From: Amoebophilaceae bacterium
GTDB taxonomy: Bacteria > Bacteroidota > Bacteroidia > Cytophagales > Amoebophilaceae
Assembly: GCA_025455725.1 (NCBI GenBank)
Contig: JALOLY010000016.1
Location: forward strand, 1 to 18,056
Length of the DNA stretch: 18,056 nt
Direction of reading: 5' to 3'
Shown here: piece after piece, positions 15,866 through 18,056 of the stretch
How the letters are laid out: each line of letters opens with the position of its first letter
Position numbering within the stretch: the first letter of the stretch is position 1
Notes under the pieces: generated by a model
What the model was told of the DNA's origin: nothing
The model's input: the letters and a program-made list of their open reading frames with translations, nothing else
Databases searched by the model: none
Position numbers and translations under genes: made by a program

Positions 15866-16171
15866 ATGAGTCAGAAAATACGTATCAAACTCAGGTCTTA
15901 TGATCACAATCTGATCGACAAGTCTTCTGAAAAAATTGTCAAGGCAGTAAAAGCTACAGGAGCCCTTGTGAGTGGTCCAGTGCCGCTACCTAGTAAAAAA
16001 GAAATCTACACGGTGCTCAGGTCGCCTCATGTGAGCAAGAAGTCTAGAGAGCAGTTTCAGTATGCCACTTATAAAAGGCTTATAGACATTTATTCCAGTA
16101 GTGCCAAGGCAGTAGATGCTTTGATGAAGCTGGAATTGCCAAGTGGTGTAGACGTAGAAATTAAAGCCTAA
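15866..16171 (+). CDS. rpsJ: 30S ribosomal protein S10
   Basis: S10 is a head protein of the 30S subunit and also, as NusE, a partner in transcription antitermination with NusA. The 101-aa product shows KIRIKLRSYDH, the SGPVPLPSKK and TVLRSPHVSKKSREQF segments and the ending LELPSGVDVEIK, all typical. rpsL-rpsG-fusA-rpsJ is the Bacteroidota order, but rplC, which should follow directly, is absent. Confidence 0.98.
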   Translation: MSQKIRIKLRSYDHNLIDKSSEKIVKAVKATGALVSGPVPLPSKKEIYTVLRSPHVSKKSREQFQYATYKRLIDIYSSSAKAVDALMKLELPSGVDVEIKA

Positions 16172-16510
16172 GAATCTATTTGTCTGGATCGTATGCAGTG
16201 TGCTTCAGAAACCTCCGGTGGCTTTCTTGTAGGCAAAGGCAACAGTGTTTGACTCAGGAGGGTTCCGTCGAACAATCTGTACGAGCAAAGCAGCTGACCT
16301 CCGCCCGCTTCCTAAAGCTCGCAGGGACAGGATAAGGTATTTCTAGGGGAGTTTTTCAACAGCAGACGACTTGAGCTCGCTATTTTTCTTAGAAGTAAGA
16401 GGGGATGTTTTGTCAGTGTGGTAGTTGTACCTGTGTATAACGCAACAGATGTAGTCAACTAGCCTCTTGCAAGCCGAATGTCTCCTGATCCTTACGGCGC
16501 TTAAGTTACG
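16172..16510. other. 339-bp gene-free gap after rpsJ where rplC is expected
   Basis: No reading frame resembling L3 or any other ribosomal protein is found on either strand, and there is no tRNA. The only small hairpin near the end of rpsJ is imperfect (AGAAACC 16207-16213 against GG-C-TTTCT 16220-16227), with a bulge and a short T stretch. It is too weak to call a terminator. The gap separates the rpsJ end from the convergent mnmD end. Confidence 0.6.
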
Positions 16511-17215
16511 CTATTTTTTACGGGCCCTTGTCACCTCTCTCTTCCCAGGGGGGCCAGGTAGCGTCTCCACATACATTCCTACTTGCTTGAGATATCGCTT
16601 TAGCTTTCCTTGTGCGCAGTACGTGACCATGATTCCATGGTTCCGCATCATCTGTCTTATTTTTTGTAAAACAGCACTCTCCCACAAAGTGGGTTGTTTG
16701 CTAGGCGAGAATGCATCAAAGTAGACGAGGTCAAAGGTGTTGGGCGGGGCACAGAAACTTTGCAAGGTACATTTGCTCTTCTGAAGTAAGAAATGATCAG
16801 ATAAATGACAAGAAGATGTTGCTGCACCCTGGTGTATCCGCTCAAAAGTTGCGCGTAAGTCTTGACAGGTAATGGGGCAGTCTGTTTCCCGAGCAAGCTG
16901 TGCTGCGTAGTTGAGTCGTTGTACATACGCCTTGGGTATAGGATAAGGCTCTAAGCCTGTATAGGTCGTACGTACCTGCGTTGTGAGTAAGTTCAGATAA
17001 GTGAGTAGTACGTTCAGCCCGGTCCCCATCCCTATCTCCAGAATACTCACACTAGATTTAGTTTGATGGAGTAACCAGTGCATCAGACCGTGCTGTATAA
17101 AAACATGTTTTGATTCCTGAATCGCACCGTGGGTAGAATGATAGGTTTCATCTAGATCAGGTATCCATAAGCTGTGTGAACCATCTCCTGTAATGATGAA
17201 TTGAGGCTGCTTCAT
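16511..17215 (-). CDS. mnmD: MnmC2-type (MnmD) tRNA (5-methylaminomethyl-uridine)-methyltransferase
   Basis: This enzyme methylates 5-aminomethyl-(2-thio)uridine at the wobble base U34 of certain tRNAs, using SAM, after MnmE-MnmG action. The 234-aa protein corresponds to the methyltransferase half of E. coli MnmC, without the FAD oxidase half, as in other stand-alone members. Motifs are DETYHS (22-27), GAIQES, SAM-binding EIGMGTGLN (60-68), DAFSPSKQPTLW (167-178), TYCAQGKLKRYL (198-209) and the C-terminal GPPGKREVTRA (221-231). Clear ATG start. It follows the M16 peptidase gene by 44 bp on the same strand and may share its transcript, though the functions are unrelated. Confidence 0.92.
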   Translation of the reverse strand: MKQPQFIITGDGSHSLWIPDLDETYHSTHGAIQESKHVFIQHGLMHWLLHQTKSSVSILEIGMGTGLNVLLTYLNLLTTQVRTTYTGLEPYPIPKAYVQRLNYAAQLARETDCPITCQDLRATFERIHQGAATSSCHLSDHFLLQKSKCTLQSFCAPPNTFDLVYFDAFSPSKQPTLWESAVLQKIRQMMRNHGIMVTYCAQGKLKRYLKQVGMYVETLPGPPGKREVTRARKK

Positions 17216-17259
17216 GGGGTACTGCGTGGAACGTAGTCCGTTGTATGGTATCTAACCAC

Positions 17260-18056
17260 TTATGCCTTGCATTGGTAATAGAGGGTAGAACAGTTGTCAG
17301 TACTGAAGACACTTTGTGCTGTGCGTTGTATATCCGCTGGAACCACCTTTTGTATGCTGTCTATTTCGAGGTTCACCAAATTTGTATCCCCCAATATGGT
17401 GGCCATTGCCAGTTCTTGTGCTCGATGGAGCAAATCTACGGCTGAGAATACTTGGTGTGCTTTTGCCTGGTTCTGTACTTTTTCTAGCTCTTTCACTGCC
17501 ACTGCCTGGTGTTGTAGGGTCGTAATCGTGGCTTGTATAGCCTCCTCTGCCGTTTCAAAAGAAACACCGTTGTTGAGTCTTCCACTAATGATACACAAAC
17601 CAGGGTCAACGGATTCTGTGGTGCACGCCCCGATTGTATTAAAGTACTGTTTGGTGTCGATCAGCTGTTTATACAACCTGGAAGATTTTCCTCCTCCTAA
17701 GATTTCGGCCATTAGCCCTACCGCATGATAGTCTGGAGATAATCTACCTGGCATGTGGTAGGCTTTGTAAAGCGCATTCAGAGGTACTTCAGCAGTTATT
17801 TGTAGACTTTTGGGCGATGTTTGAGTGGGTTCCTGGATTATATTCCGCTGATAAAATGGACCCGTAGGAATGGGGGAAAACCATCTTTCGCTAAGCTTCT
17901 TGACTTCCGTGCTTTGCACGGCTCCCGCCACAACTAGTACCGCGTTGTTAGGCGTGTAAAATTGGTAGAAGAAAGCTTTGACGTCTTCTATCGTTGCTTT
18001 TTCAATGTGGCTGAGGTCTTTACCAATAGTAGGCCAGCGATAAGGGTGCTGGGTAT
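17260..18056 (-). CDS. M16 family zinc peptidase, C-terminal part (5' end beyond the window)
   Basis: The frame is open from the right edge of the window to a TAA at 17260-17262, giving 265 residues. Just inside the edge it reads HPYRWPTIGKDL, then TIEDVKAFFYQFYTPNNAVLV and VAGAVQSTEVKKL. These are the hallmarks of the end of the first M16 domain in pitrilysin/processing-peptidase-like proteins of ~410-440 aa. The second half includes AYHMPGRLSPDYHA and LGGGKSSRLYKQL, typical of the second, non-catalytic M16 domain. The zinc motif HxxEH would lie upstream, outside the window, so activity cannot be judged. A GTG at 17931 is only an internal valine codon, not the start. Substrate unknown. Confidence 0.9.
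   Translation of the reverse strand, partial: TQHPYRWPTIGKDLSHIEKATIEDVKAFFYQFYTPNNAVLVVAGAVQSTEVKKLSERWFSPIPTGPFYQRNIIQEPTQTSPKSLQITAEVPLNALYKAYHMPGRLSPDYHAVGLMAEILGGGKSSRLYKQLIDTKQYFNTIGACTTESVDPGLCIISGRLNNGVSFETAEEAIQATITTLQHQAVAVKELEKVQNQAKAHQVFSAVDLLHRAQELAMATILGDTNLVNLEIDSIQKVVPADIQRTAQSVFSTDNCSTLYYQCKA

Noticed and set aside
16207..16227. Hairpin after rpsJ as the operon terminator
   Set aside because: The stem needs a bulge and only a short interrupted T stretch follows.

Overview
The window reads as a chromosomal housekeeping segment of a Bacteroidota bacterium. Support comes from the gene orders nusA-infB and rpsL-rpsG-fusA-rpsJ, a DUF5606-type gene beside engB (a family I know only from Bacteroidota), start codons without recognisable Shine-Dalgarno sequences, and a TAnnTTTG-type promoter box in front of rpsL. 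Base composition is balanced, not strongly AT-rich. Three long non-coding gaps, a decayed gene and a broken ribosomal operon suggest a genome under relaxed selection or rearrangement, such as a host-associated Cytophagales lineage. That placement is inference, and I cannot name a species.

Layout. A strong hairpin terminator (100-132) precedes nusA-infB on the + strand (159-3997), which overlap by one base. Convergent to them, a five-gene minus-strand cluster is read from right to left: an HtrA/Deg protease (9680-8172), engB (8140-7538), a damaged DUF5606 gene (7504-7065), hemW (7051-5924) and an MsbA-like ABC exporter (5864-4026). A 622-bp gene-free stretch follows, carrying GATACC half-sites and a perfect 20-bp palindrome just ahead of cysS (10303-11802, +). 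cysS converges on nth (12461-11814, -). A 367-bp divergent control region then leads into rpsL-rpsG-fusA-rpsJ (12829-16171, +). After 339 bp without a gene come mnmD and the C-terminal part of an M16 peptidase, both on the minus strand and running off the right edge.

Function. The segment is mainly gene expression: transcription elongation (NusA), translation initiation (IF2), ribosome assembly (EngB), the 30S proteins S12, S7 and S10, elongation factor G, cysteinyl-tRNA synthetase and a tRNA wobble-uridine methyltransferase. Repair (Nth), envelope quality control (HtrA), heme insertion (HemW) and export (ABC) fill in the rest.

I found no mobile element, CRISPR array, toxin or defence cassette, and no new multi-gene system. 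The points most worth checking are: S12 replaces several near-invariant decoding-centre residues at known streptomycin positions; the DUF5606 gene carries two independent C-terminal lesions; the S10 operon stops after rpsJ; and there is a perfect palindrome in the cysS leader.
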